From an uncultured Blautia sp. (GTDB taxonomy: Bacteria > Bacillota > Clostridia > Lachnospirales > Lachnospiraceae), in assembly GCA_937900135.1 (NCBI GenBank), contig CALCDJ010000053.1, forward strand, positions 1 to 35,166: 35,166 nucleotides of DNA, read 5' to 3'. This document shows positions 6,167 to 14,408 of the stretch, one piece after another (the first letter of the stretch is position 1; every line of letters starts with the position of its first letter). Both the position numbers and the translations under genes were made by a program. The notes below the pieces were generated by a model. The model did no database searches and was not told the origin of the DNA. It saw only the letters and a list, made by a program, of their open reading frames with translations.

Positions 6167-8362
6167 TTACTGATTCAGCTTCAGTCCTGCCAAGGCCTGG
6201 GCAAACGCGTTATTCACCGGTTCTTTGGCTTCCTTTTGCTGCTGCTTCAGATATTTCTGTACATCCCGCTTATTGACTCCTGCCCCTTCCTTTTGTCTTC
6301 TTGCCTGAAAAGCAGAAAGTTTTTCTTTATATCCGCAGACGCATACAAAGGTTTCTTCCTTTCCTTTTACCAGCATCTCCATACGCTTATGGCATTTGGG
6401 ACAACGGGCATTGGTGGTTCTGGAAATGGTTTCCCGATATCCGCATTCCCGATCCTGACACACCAGCATTTTGCTGTTTTTCCCATTGACTGCCAGTAAT
6501 TTCTTCCCACACTGTGGGCAGACTTTGTTGGTCAGATTGTCATGGCGGAAAGTTCCATCTCCTGTTTTGATCTCCTGTACGATCTCGCAGGTATACCCCT
6601 TGATCTCTTTTAAAAAGCTTTCCTGTTTCATTTTTCCTTTGGCAATATCCGACAATTTACGCTCCCAGTCTGCAGTCAGCTCTGGCTTTTTCAAATCCTC
6701 CGGAACAAGTTCCAGAAGCTGTTTTGCCTTGGAAGTAATGTGGATTTCATTCCCTTTTTTCTCCATAAGGAAGGTGTGGAAAAGTTTTTCGATAATATCT
6801 GCCCTTGTAGCAACTGTTCCAAGTCCACCGGTTTCCCCCAGGGTTTTTGCGGCCTTCATATCCTTGCTTTCCATAAATTTCACTGGATTTTCCATTGCAG
6901 CAAGCAGTGTGGCTTCTGTAAATCTGGCAGGGGGCTTTGTCTTGCCCGTATTCAAAACAGTTTTTTCAATTTTCAGCTTTTCTCCCTGTTTTTTTATGGG
7001 AAGACGCTGATCCTTTAATCCTGTTTCCTCTGTCTCGTCATCCTCTTCAAAATTTCCCTCATAAACCTCTTTCCATCCCAGACTTTTTACTGCTTTTCCA
7101 CTTGCTGTAAAGGTTTCGCCTGCGGACTCGGCTTCCATGGTTACCTGGTCATAGAGAAAAGCCGGATACAAAACACTTAAAAATCTTCGCACCACCATAT
7201 CATAAATTTTTCGCTCTTCGTTGGTCATATGATCCAGCTGGACAAATTGCTCCGTAGGAATAATGGCATGGTGGTCACTTACCTTTTTATCATCCACAAA
7301 GCTGGAATTTACCTGAATAGGTTTATTGACCAAAATACCTGCAAGTTTTTTATAAGGACCGGTTCCACAGGCCTTTAACCGTTCTTTTATGGTTGGAACC
7401 ACATCTTTTCCGATATAGCGGGAATCTGTTCTTGGATATGTCAGTACCTTATGATTTTCGTAAAGTCTCTGCATGATGTTCAGGGTTTCTTTTGCCGAAA
7501 ATCCATATTTCTGGTTTGCCTCCCGCTGTAAGGTTGTCAGATCATAAAGTCCCGGCGCATATGTTTTTTTCTCTTTTGTAGTTACCTTCGTTACTTCCAG
7601 CGCCTTATCTCTTACCTGCTCCACCACAGCTTCTGCCCGTTCCTTATGGAAGGTACGGAAGCTTTTACTCTTTTCTTCTCTCCAGGTCCACTGGATTTCT
7701 CCTGCCGTCAGTGTAATCCCATAGTATTCCTTTGGCTGAAAACTACGGATTTCCTCTTCTCGCTTCGCAATCATAGCCAAAGTAGGAGTCTGAACGCGGC
7801 CGCAGGAAAGCTGAGCATTATATTTACAGGTCAACGCTCTGGTTCCATTCATTCCCACCAACCAGTCTGCCTCTGCTCTTGCCACGGCTGCCCGGTAGAG
7901 ATTGTCGTATGCTCTTCCATCCTTTAAATTCTGGAATCCATCTCGTATGGCTTTATCTGTCACAGAGGAAATCCAAAGACGTCGAATGGGTTTTTGACAT
8001 CCGGTTTTGTCCAGGATCCATCTTGCCACCAGTTCTCCTTCTCTTCCTGCATCCGTCGCAATGATAATATCCTTGATATCCTTCCTGTAAATCTGTGTTT
8101 TTACTGCCTGATACTGTTTGGAAGTCTGACGGATCACCACCAATTTCATTTCCTTCGGAAGCATGGGAAGGGTTCCCATCTCCCATTTCATATATTTTTT
8201 ATCGTATTCTTCCGGATCTGCCAGGGTAACCAAATGTCCCAGAGCCCAGGTCACCACATAGTCGCTGCCTTCCAGACATCCGTTTCCCTTTTTGCTGCAA
8301 TGGAGCACCCTTGCAATATCCCTTGCCACAGAAGGCTTCTCCGCAATCACCAATGATTTCAT
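6167..8362 (-). CDS. topB: DNA topoisomerase III
   Basis: This 731-residue type IA topoisomerase relaxes or decatenates DNA by a single-strand break with a 5'-phosphotyrosine link. The start MKSLVIAEKPSVARDIA is chosen because AAAGG precedes it and the TOPRIM domain begins there; a longer frame upstream is not conserved. Motifs seen are TOPRIM DAGREGELVARWILD, the catalytic tyrosine in LTYPRTDSRYI, the TADWERKLSDIAKGK block, and two C-terminal zinc-ribbon modules (CPQCGKKL...CQDRECGY and CPKCHKRM...CVCGY). Length fits chromosomal TopB of Clostridia. It heads a topB-ykgJ-spoU gene run; a TATACT -10 candidate lies about 105 bases upstream. Confidence 0.95.
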   Translation of the reverse strand: MKSLVIAEKPSVARDIARVLHCSKKGNGCLEGSDYVVTWALGHLVTLADPEEYDKKYMKWEMGTLPMLPKEMKLVVIRQTSKQYQAVKTQIYRKDIKDIIIATDAGREGELVARWILDKTGCQKPIRRLWISSVTDKAIRDGFQNLKDGRAYDNLYRAAVARAEADWLVGMNGTRALTCKYNAQLSCGRVQTPTLAMIAKREEEIRSFQPKEYYGITLTAGEIQWTWREEKSKSFRTFHKERAEAVVEQVRDKALEVTKVTTKEKKTYAPGLYDLTTLQREANQKYGFSAKETLNIMQRLYENHKVLTYPRTDSRYIGKDVVPTIKERLKACGTGPYKKLAGILVNKPIQVNSSFVDDKKVSDHHAIIPTEQFVQLDHMTNEERKIYDMVVRRFLSVLYPAFLYDQVTMEAESAGETFTASGKAVKSLGWKEVYEGNFEEDDETEETGLKDQRLPIKKQGEKLKIEKTVLNTGKTKPPARFTEATLLAAMENPVKFMESKDMKAAKTLGETGGLGTVATRADIIEKLFHTFLMEKKGNEIHITSKAKQLLELVPEDLKKPELTADWERKLSDIAKGKMKQESFLKEIKGYTCEIVQEIKTGDGTFRHDNLTNKVCPQCGKKLLAVNGKNSKMLVCQDRECGYRETISRTTNARCPKCHKRMEMLVKGKEETFVCVCGYKEKLSAFQARRQKEGAGVNKRDVQKYLKQQQKEAKEPVNNAFAQALAGLKLNQ

Positions 8363-8464
8363 AATTTTGATTCCTTTCTGTTGTTTCTCTGTCCAGATGA
8401 AAATAACCATTCCCCTTGCCGTAAACTCATGGGCAATTCCAGACAGAGACTGATTCATTAGAAC

Positions 8465-8470
8465 AGTATA
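8465..8470 (-). promoter_or_regulatory. Candidate -10 element for topB
   Basis: TATACT on the minus strand, about 105 bases upstream of the topB start and just after the T-run ending the trehalose operon. No clear -35 is present (a T-rich stretch sits there), so support is modest. Confidence 0.35.
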
Positions 8471-8481
8471 CCATATTTTCT

Positions 8482-8545
8482 TAAAAAAAAGAGCCCCTAA
8501 GGAACAATATCATCACAAAACATCATGACTTATTCCCAGGGAACT
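8482..8545 (-). terminator. Probable terminator of the tre operon
   Basis: Minus strand: GAGTTCC pairs with GGGGCTC (two G-U pairs) across a loop of about 40 bases, followed by an unbroken run of eight T (8483-8490). It lies just after the treC stop. The stem is imperfect, so the exact fold is uncertain. Confidence 0.5.
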
Positions 8546-8564
8546 CCGTTCAACTGATTCTGTT

Positions 8565-10208
8565 TTATTGATACAAAACAGCAAAACACTCATATGGGCG
8601 CAGGCTTACAACTCTTTCTCCTGCGTACTTCTGCGGATAGTTTTCCAAAAGGAGAGTTCCTTCGGAAACCTCCACAGGCATTGGAAGTGGAATCTCCTCT
8701 TCTGTCAGATTATGATAAACTACCAGCCGCTGTTTTCCCAGCACTCTCTCGTAAGCAAAAATCCCTTCCTGATCCTGGCAGAGAAAATCTATACTTCCCT
8801 CCTGGATCACTGGATATTCTTTTCGTAAACGGATCAGTTTTCTATAATAATTCAGCACAGAATCCGGATCCTGCTCTTCTGCCTCCACATTGATTTCTTT
8901 ATAATTGGAGGGAATGGAAATCCAGGGCGTTTGTTCTGAAAAACCTGCATATTTTTTTCCGCTCCACTGCATAGGCGTCCTTCCGTTATCTCTGGAACGC
9001 TGTCCCAGAATTTTCAATGCCTCTTCTTCCGTTTTTCCCTGGCTGGCGAGGATTTTGTAGTAATTAATGCTCTCCACATCCCGGTATTCTGATATTGTCT
9101 GATAGCCGGGATTGGTCATGCCAAGCTCTTCTCCCTGATAAATATAGGGAGTTCCACGAAGAAGATGGATACAGGTACCTAACATCTTTGCAGATTCCTT
9201 CCAGTACTTCTTCTCGTCTCCAAAACGGGAAAAAATTCTTGGCTGGTCATGATTACACCAGAAAACCGCATTCCATCCATTTTGTTTTTCCATTTCTGTC
9301 TGCCAGGTTGTAAACAGCTCTTTCAGCTTTTTATAGTCTGGTTTTTTCAGTTCCCATTTATTTCCATCCTTGTAATCCACCTTCAAATGATGAAAATTAA
9401 AACACATGGTAAGTTCTTTTTCCTCTGGATTGGAATACCGAATACAATGTTCAAGACTTGTAGAGGACATTTCCCCAACCGTTACCATGTCTTCAATCCC
9501 GGCATCATGAACCAGTTCTTTCAGGTATTCGTGCACATGGGGACCATCCGAATAAAATCTTCTTCCGTCCCCTTCCCTGTCATCTTCAAAAACATCTGGT
9601 TTGGAGATCAGGTTCACCACATCAAACCGGAAGCCTTTCACACCCTTTGCCTTCCAGAAGCGGAGAATATCCTTTAATTCTTCCCTTACCCTTGGATTTT
9701 TCCAGTTTAAATCTGCCTGAGTCACATCAAAAAGATGAAGATACCATTTTTTTAGTTTGGGAACATACTCCCAGGCAGATCCGCCAAATTTTGATTCCCA
9801 GTTTGTGGGAGGAACCTCTGGCGTTCCATCCCGAAAAATATAATAATCCATGTACTTCTCATCACCGGACAGGGCTTTTTGAAACCACTGGTGATGTGTG
9901 GAGGTATGGTTAAATACCATATCCAGCATAATTCCCATTCCTCTTTTTTCCGCTTCATGGATCAATTCTTCCACATCCTCCATGGTCCCAAAGGAAGGAT
10001 TGATGTTCCGGTAATCCTCCACATCATATCCATTGTCATTCATGGGGGAAACAAAGAACGGAGTGCTCCAGATATAATCCACACCAAGACTTTTCAGATA
10101 GTCCAGTTTCTGGATCATTCCCCGAATGTCTCCTTCTCCATCTCCATTACTGTCAGAAAAGGACTTGGGATAGACCTGATAAATGGTACTCTTTTTAAAA
10201 TCAATCAT
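8565..10208 (-). CDS. treC: Alpha,alpha-phosphotrehalase (trehalose-6-phosphate hydrolase)
   Basis: The 547-residue cytoplasmic GH13 enzyme splits trehalose 6-phosphate into glucose and glucose 6-phosphate. The N terminus STIYQVYPKSFSDSNGDGEG is the family hallmark. Catalytic residues are visible: nucleophile Asp196 (GFRFDVVN), acid/base Glu246 (TVGEMS) and Asp321 (WCNHDQPR). Oligo-1,6-glucosidases share the fold, but the EIIA, EIIBC and TreR neighbours favour phosphotrehalase. It starts 15 bases after the EIIA stop, so it is the last gene of the treP-EIIA-treC operon. The gene itself appears intact although its transporter gene upstream is broken. Confidence 0.93.
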   Translation of the reverse strand: MIDFKKSTIYQVYPKSFSDSNGDGEGDIRGMIQKLDYLKSLGVDYIWSTPFFVSPMNDNGYDVEDYRNINPSFGTMEDVEELIHEAEKRGMGIMLDMVFNHTSTHHQWFQKALSGDEKYMDYYIFRDGTPEVPPTNWESKFGGSAWEYVPKLKKWYLHLFDVTQADLNWKNPRVREELKDILRFWKAKGVKGFRFDVVNLISKPDVFEDDREGDGRRFYSDGPHVHEYLKELVHDAGIEDMVTVGEMSSTSLEHCIRYSNPEEKELTMCFNFHHLKVDYKDGNKWELKKPDYKKLKELFTTWQTEMEKQNGWNAVFWCNHDQPRIFSRFGDEKKYWKESAKMLGTCIHLLRGTPYIYQGEELGMTNPGYQTISEYRDVESINYYKILASQGKTEEEALKILGQRSRDNGRTPMQWSGKKYAGFSEQTPWISIPSNYKEINVEAEEQDPDSVLNYYRKLIRLRKEYPVIQEGSIDFLCQDQEGIFAYERVLGKQRLVVYHNLTEEEIPLPMPVEVSEGTLLLENYPQKYAGERVVSLRPYECFAVLYQ

Positions 10209-10223
10209 TTTGATAATCTCCTT

Positions 10224-10673
10224 TTATTTGCAAACAGCCACAACCGTTTCCTTTGCCGTTCCTGCCTGTCCGGTAAAGAATTTTAATGCTGCTTCGCCAG
10301 ATTCAGTCACAATACAAACGGTCACATCCGGATGACCTGCTACTTTGATTTTATCCCGGTCAAAACGAATCAGAGGCGTTCCTTCTTTTATCTTTTGTCC
10401 CTGAGAAACCAGGTAGGTAAAACCTTCTCCTTTCATGTCCACAGTATCAATTCCAATATGAAGAAGAAGTTCTATTCCGTTTTTCAAAGTCAGTCCACAG
10501 GCATGTCTGGAATCCTCCATTAATACGCTGACCTCTGCATCTGCCGGCGCATACAGCACATCATTTTCCGGACAAATGGCAAATCCATCTCCCATAACTC
10601 CCTGGGAAAACACACCGTCTCCCACTTCCTGTAAAGAAATTACTTTTCCAGTGAGAAATGCCTTTAATTCCAA
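10224..10673 (-). CDS. PTS glucose-family EIIA protein (trehalose locus)
   Basis: The 149-residue stand-alone EIIA of the glucose superfamily passes phosphate from HPr to a EIIB domain. The sequence shows the EIIA-Glc fold with GDGVFSQGVMGDGFAICP at the start and the two active-site histidines His57 (SRHACGL) and His72 (ELLLHIGIDTVDMKG). In many Firmicutes this domain is fused to the transporter; here it is a separate gene 3 bases after treP and 15 bases before treC. With treP broken its local partner is lost, but such EIIA proteins can serve other EIIBC transporters lacking EIIA, so it may still be active. Confidence 0.9.
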   Translation of the reverse strand: MELKAFLTGKVISLQEVGDGVFSQGVMGDGFAICPENDVLYAPADAEVSVLMEDSRHACGLTLKNGIELLLHIGIDTVDMKGEGFTYLVSQGQKIKEGTPLIRFDRDKIKVAGHPDVTVCIVTESGEAALKFFTGQAGTAKETVVAVCK

Positions 10674-10676
10674 TGG

Positions 10677-10901
10677 CTACTCCTCATTTTCTTTCTGTAC
10701 AGCGGAAGTTTTTTCTTTGTTTAAGAATCTTTTCCCAACTGCAACAGTCAAAATAAGAGGAACGCAAATGGCAATTCCCATACAGATGGCAAATGCGCCC
10801 ATGGAACCAGGCTGAATAGAAAGAATTCTAGGAAGCCCGCCTACACCAATGTCATTTGCAGTAGTTCCCATAGCCACGCAGACTACAGAAGGGAACCACA
10901 A
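10677..10901 (-). pseudogene. treP: treP, C-terminal remnant of trehalose PTS EIIC
   Basis: This frame holds the end of EIIC: TTANDIGVGGLPRILSIQPG, a final membrane segment (AFAICMGIAICVPLILTVAVG) and a charged tail. It is out of frame with the upstream EIIBC part and has no ribosome binding site of its own at its first ATG. Homology picks up at VVCVAMGTT, directly where the upstream frame loses it, so the two are pieces of one gene. The missing middle includes the conserved EIIC substrate motif of the G(V/I)TEP type, which occurs nowhere in either piece. Confidence 0.8.
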
Positions 10902-11688
10902 TCATGGAAACCACCTGAGGGGTAATTCTGCGGAAGAATTTTTCCAGGTATACCAGAGTAAACGCTGCCAGAATTGCCGGAATAACCTGAGCCTGATAAC
11001 CAATCATGTTCACCTGAAAATATCCAAAATCCCATTTGGGAATTTCAGCCGCTGCTGTTCCTGCCACACTGTAGGCATTGAGAAGCTGCCCGGAAACCAG
11101 AGTAAGCCCCAGAACGATTCCCAACATCTGAGTAGTGCCCATTTTTTTAGTTACAGACCAGCAGATTCCCACTGGAAGCATATGAAATACCGCTTCGCCA
11201 ATCAGCCATAAAAAGCTGTCTACCCCAGACCAGAACTGACTGATTTCGCATAAGGTTTTTGTCCCGTTTTCAAAAAGATATAAGCTATCAATACAGTTTC
11301 TAAATCCCAGAATCAAACCGCCGGTGATAATGGCAGGAATCAAAGGAGCAAAGATTTCTGCCAGAGCTGTGATCATTCTCTGCAAAACATTCTGGTTCTG
11401 CTTCGCCGCTTTCTTCACTGCGTCTTTGGAAACACCTTCTATGCCGGATACTACAATAAAATCATTGTAAAAGTCAGATACCGTATTTCCAATGATTACC
11501 TGGAACTGGCCAGTCTGTGTGAAGCTTCCCTTCACCACCTTCATGGCCTCAATTTTCTCAATGTCTGCCTTTTTCGGATCGTTGAGAACAAAACGCATTC
11601 TCGTCATGCAGTGTGAAACTGCTGCAATGTTTTCTTTTCCTCCCACCAGACGCAGCAGCTCTTTTGCGTCTTTTTCATATTTTCCCAT
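10852..11688 (-). pseudogene. treP: treP, EIIB and N-terminal EIIC part of trehalose PTS transporter, truncated
   Basis: The reading frame opens with a GGGAGG site and an EIIB domain whose phospho-cysteine is Cys27 (AVSHCMTRMRF). A linker and the first EIIC helices follow (IFAPLIPAIITGGLILGFRN, in the usual place). Homology is good to VVSMIVVPFCSL; then the frame runs into RGYGNYCK and a stop. Intact trehalose EIIBC proteins are about 470 residues; the two pieces here add up to roughly 340, so about 130-140 residues are missing at a junction near 10875-10895. This is an internal deletion that also breaks the frame, not a simple indel. Transport by this protein is very unlikely. Confidence 0.85.
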
Positions 11689-11708
11689 TTTTTACCTCCC
11701 GTTTCCAT

Positions 11709-11722
11709 CTTGTTTGAACAAG
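11709..11722. promoter_or_regulatory. TreR operator 1 (near tre operon transcription start)
   Basis: CTTGTTTGAACAAG, a near-perfect 14-bp palindrome. It lies about 20 bases upstream of treP and downstream of its promoter. It is one of four related copies in this intergenic region. Confidence 0.75.
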
Positions 11723-11746
11723 TTTCTTTATCTATGGCATATTACA

Positions 11747-11764
11747 CTTGTTTAAACATGTCAA
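11747..11764 (-). promoter_or_regulatory. tre operon -35 element and TreR operator 2
   Basis: Minus strand TTGACA (11759-11764) is a perfect -35 for treP-EIIA-treC, with the weak -10 candidate TATGCC 17 bases on (or TAATAT at 14 bases). The palindrome CTTGTTTAAACATG (11747-11760) overlaps its edge and fills the spacer, so bound repressor would occlude RNA polymerase. Confidence 0.65.
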
Positions 11765-11777
11765 GTATTTTTCAAAA

Positions 11778-11791
11778 TTTGTTTAAACAAG
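11778..11791. promoter_or_regulatory. TreR operator 3
   Basis: TTTGTTTAAACAAG, third copy of the palindrome with core TTGTTTAAACAA intact. It sits upstream of the tre operon -35 and could allow looping or cooperative binding with the other sites. Confidence 0.7.
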
Positions 11792-11821
11792 TTTTATCAT
11801 CCCATGAATCCCGATTCTTTC

Positions 11822-11849
11822 TTGACAATCCTTCCTTCTTTATTATAAT
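11822..11849 (+). promoter_or_regulatory. treR promoter
   Basis: TTGACA (11822-11827) and TATAAT (11844-11849), both perfect, with a 16-base spacer. The transcript would start around 11856, at operator 4, about 30 bases before the treR start codon. Confidence 0.8.
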
Positions 11850-11856
11850 GGAATTA

Positions 11857-11870
11857 GATGTTTAAACAAG
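11857..11870. promoter_or_regulatory. TreR operator 4 (autoregulatory site)
   Basis: GATGTTTAAACAAG, 12 of 14 positions shared with the CTTGTTTAAACAAG consensus. It lies at the predicted transcription start of treR and directly before its AGGAG site, which suggests that TreR limits its own synthesis. Confidence 0.65.
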
Positions 11871-11884
11871 CAGGAGTGATTCTT

Positions 11885-12610
11885 ATGCCCAAAGCAAAAT
11901 ATATGGAAATTTATCAGGATCTTAAGACAAAAATTGAAGATGGAACGTATGCCTTCCAGGAATTGCTGCCTTCTGAAAATCAGCTGATTCTTACCTATGA
12001 CTGTTCCAGAAACACACTTCGCAGAGCTGTCAGCGCCTTGGTTACCGATGGTTATGTGCAGACTATGCAGGGAAAGGGTGTGCGTAATATTTTCCAGCCC
12101 ACCCTGAAAACAGCCTTTACCATTGGAACCATTGAATCTTTTCAGGAATCTGCCCTTCGCAATCATCAGGTTCCTATGACAAAAGTTCTCTGTTTCTGTG
12201 AAATTACCGCCGATGACAAAATCTCCCGACGGACTGGTTTCCCGATGGGCTCCCGGCTGTATTATCTGCAGCGCCTTCATTATCTGGACGGAAAAGCTCT
12301 AATCCTCAACCACAATTATTTTTTAAAAGAGATTGTCACCGGACTTACCAAAGAAATTGCAGAAGCCTCCATTTATAATTATCTGGAAAATGTACTGCAT
12401 ATTTCCATTGTCACCAGCAAACGTGTCATGACCGTAGAAAAAATGACCCAGATTGATGAAAAATATCTGGATCTTGGAGATTATAACTGTCTGGCCGTAG
12501 TAAGCAGCCAGACCTATAACAGTGACGGAATCATGTTTGAATATACCCAGTCCAGACATCGTCCCGATTATTTCCGTTTCCAGGACAATACCACAAGGCG
12601 ATCTGTCTGA
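11885..12610 (+). CDS. treR: Trehalose operon repressor TreR, GntR/HutC family
   Basis: The 241-residue regulator has an N-terminal winged helix (residues 1-70; LLPSENQLILTYDCSRNTLRRAVSAL, in two parts, then GYVQTMQGKGV) and a C-terminal UTRA ligand domain (about 85-235; RLYYLQRLHYLDGKALIL and FEYTQSRHRPDYFRF). In Bacillus subtilis the TreR effector is trehalose 6-phosphate. The start at 11885 is chosen for the AGGAG 8 bases upstream; an ATG further up overlaps operator 4. The gene is divergent from treP, and four copies of one palindrome between them are its likely binding sites. The gene is intact even though treP is not. Confidence 0.92.
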   Translation: MPKAKYMEIYQDLKTKIEDGTYAFQELLPSENQLILTYDCSRNTLRRAVSALVTDGYVQTMQGKGVRNIFQPTLKTAFTIGTIESFQESALRNHQVPMTKVLCFCEITADDKISRRTGFPMGSRLYYLQRLHYLDGKALILNHNYFLKEIVTGLTKEIAEASIYNYLENVLHISIVTSKRVMTVEKMTQIDEKYLDLGDYNCLAVVSSQTYNSDGIMFEYTQSRHRPDYFRFQDNTTRRSV

Positions 12611-12641
12611 GCATCATACAGAACGTACTTCCAGGTAAACA

Positions 12642-12679
12642 AAAAAAGCAATGCCACCTCGTCGGTGCATTGCTTTTTT
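12642..12679. terminator. Bidirectional terminator between treR and the PAP2 gene
   Basis: GCAATGCCACC pairs with GGTGCATTGC (one bulged base), flanked by seven A on one side and six T on the other. It can therefore end treR on the plus strand and the PAP2 transcript on the minus strand. Confidence 0.85.
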
Positions 12680-12681
12680 GT

Positions 12682-13374
12682 TTAAAGTTTGTATCGCTTC
12701 TCTTTTCCTTTTATCATCTGTGACACAGAGGGATGTCTGGATAGTTCCTGCGCTCTCTGTGGGTAGAAAACAAGAAATCCAAACAGAGCCAGTGTTGCCC
12801 CAAGACAAACATCAATAACCGAATGCTGTTTCAAAAACATGGTAGACAGAATGATCAGAATCGTCAAAGTCAAAGAACCATATTTGACCCAGCGACGGTC
12901 ACGCAGCGCCTCACAGGATGTGAGGGACATATGGATTGCCAGGGAATTAAACACATGAATACTGGGCAGGATGTTGGTAGGGGTATCTGTGCGGTAAAGC
13001 ATCTGTACCATTGTCACAAAAATATTATCCCTTGCAAATTCAGTAGGACGAAGATGCTGTACATTGGGATATACATAAGAAACAATGAGAAAAATGGTCA
13101 TTCCCATCATCAGATTAAAAATCAGCTGATAGTATTCGTGTTTATTTTTGTTGATAAAAATAAAGTACAGCACAGCCAGAATCATGTACGGAAACCACAA
13201 TAAATACGGAATGATGAAATATTCACAGAAAGGAATCATATCATCGAACACGGTGTGAACCACATGAAACCCATGAGGCGGCAACTGTTCAAGATATCCA
13301 AACAGGATAATATAAACCAGACTGTAGGCCAAGATCACCAAACCATGCTTATATTTTTTGATAAATGAAATCAA
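12682..13374 (-). CDS. PAP2 superfamily membrane phosphatase
   Basis: This 230-residue integral membrane protein has about five or six hydrophobic helices. PAP2-type motifs are TDTPTNILPSIHVFNS (the PSxH motif) and KQHSVIDVCLG (HxxxD), as in lipid phosphatases and inositol-phosphotransferase-like proteins (PF14378 type). The start is set at TTG (13374) because AAGGAAGG lies 7 bases upstream; the longer frame opening at TTG 13410 has no such site and would begin at the predicted transcription start. It follows the lipid kinase gene closely, and a TATAAT overlaps that gene's end. The pair suggests lipid phosphate turnover; the substrate is not known. Confidence 0.8.
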   Translation of the reverse strand: MISFIKKYKHGLVILAYSLVYIILFGYLEQLPPHGFHVVHTVFDDMIPFCEYFIIPYLLWFPYMILAVLYFIFINKNKHEYYQLIFNLMMGMTIFLIVSYVYPNVQHLRPTEFARDNIFVTMVQMLYRTDTPTNILPSIHVFNSLAIHMSLTSCEALRDRRWVKYGSLTLTILIILSTMFLKQHSVIDVCLGATLALFGFLVFYPQRAQELSRHPSVSQMIKGKEKRYKL

Positions 13375-13416
13375 ATTTTCACCTTCCTTAATCACAGTAT
13401 CTAAAATCAAGAAGCA

Positions 13417-13422
13417 TTATAA
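13417..13422 (-). promoter_or_regulatory. Candidate -10 for the PAP2 gene
   Basis: Perfect TATAAT on the minus strand at the end of the lipid kinase gene; the -35 position holds only TTTAAA. A start near 13410 would give a leader of about 35 bases to the TTG at 13374. Confidence 0.45.
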
Positions 13423-14349
13423 CACAGGAAGAATGACTTTTAAAGCCTTCTTTTCCAAGGACACAGAAATTTCATGATGTACGCCGCTGCCTTCTCCATC
13501 CCTGTGTACAGCCAGGGGATTCTCACTATATAAATGTATGTGTTTACACCGATATGTATGTACACCACGAATTTTTGTATGCTTTCCAAACAAAGCCGTA
13601 GGAAGACAGAATAAAAGTTTCAGCTTTCCTACCCCTTCCACCAGGATCACATCCAGGATTCCATCAGAAGAATCTGCTTTTGGACAAAACTGAAACCCCC
13701 CGCCTTCATACTTCTGATTCATCACTGCTGCAAAATATACCTTCTCAAAAACAAAACTCCGGTCTCCATCCATCTCCAGACGCATGGGCTCCGGCGTAAT
13801 AAAAAGCAGCTGTTTCAATGCAATTACAAGATATACCAGCTTTCCAAGTCCCAGGTAATTGAGATATTTTTTTATGCGGGAAGCCGATACCTCCTGACAC
13901 ACAGCCGCATCATATCCAAGACCTGTGCTGATTCCGAAACGGTATTGATGTTTTCCCGAAAAAAGCACCGGAACGTCCATCTCTGCAATGCGTCCAGCCT
14001 CAAGAATACTTGTAAGCGCTTCCTCAGGCGTCTGGGGTATTTTCATGCTCCTGCAGAAATCGTTGCCGGAGCCAGTGGGGATATAACCAAAAATCACATG
14101 TTCCAGATCCTGTATCCCGGTCAACACCTCCTGAATCGTACCGTCTCCGCCCACCGCAATCAAAGTAACCGGATCTTCTTTTGTACCAAAAGCACTGAAT
14201 TTCCGTGAAAGTTCTATTCCATGTCCCACATAACGGGTAAAAGAAACCTGGTGTTCTATACCCCTGATATGCAATTCCTTCCGAAGCCTTTCCCAGATTT
14301 TTTTTCCAGCTCCAGAGCGGGAATTGGGGTTCACAATAAAATAATACAT
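13417..14349 (-). CDS. Diacylglycerol kinase-family lipid kinase (DagK/YegS type)
   Basis: The 310-residue soluble or peripheral membrane kinase phosphorylates diacylglycerol or a related lipid. Motifs are the N-terminal YYFIVNPNSRSGAGKK, the nucleotide-binding GGDGT (67-71), FGYIPTGSGNDFCRSM, and the C-terminal AVHRDGEG with the SSDGILDVILVEG segment. Length and order match the DAGK/LCB5 family (DgkB of Firmicutes recycles diacylglycerol from lipoteichoic acid synthesis). A GGAGG site precedes the ATG. Its promoter shares DNA with that of the divergent peptidase gene. The exact lipid cannot be told from sequence. Confidence 0.9.
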   Translation of the reverse strand: MYYFIVNPNSRSGAGKKIWERLRKELHIRGIEHQVSFTRYVGHGIELSRKFSAFGTKEDPVTLIAVGGDGTIQEVLTGIQDLEHVIFGYIPTGSGNDFCRSMKIPQTPEEALTSILEAGRIAEMDVPVLFSGKHQYRFGISTGLGYDAAVCQEVSASRIKKYLNYLGLGKLVYLVIALKQLLFITPEPMRLEMDGDRSFVFEKVYFAAVMNQKYEGGGFQFCPKADSSDGILDVILVEGVGKLKLLFCLPTALFGKHTKIRGVHTYRCKHIHLYSENPLAVHRDGEGSGVHHEISVSLEKKALKVILPVL

Positions 14350-14379
14350 AGTTTCCTCCAGAAATATTTTCCTGGAATC

Positions 14380-14408
14380 ATCATATCACCCGGCGGACAG
14401 ATTTACAA
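14380..14408 (-). promoter_or_regulatory. Promoter of the lipid kinase gene
   Basis: Minus strand TTGTAA (14403-14408), 17-base spacer, TATGAT (14380-14385). Its -35 overlaps the -35 of the opposite promoter almost base for base. Confidence 0.6.

Noticed and set aside
11858..11884. Upstream ATG that would lengthen TreR by nine residues
   Set aside because: It overlaps operator 4 near the predicted transcript start and has no ribosome binding site; the ATG at 11885 has AGGAG at 8 bases.
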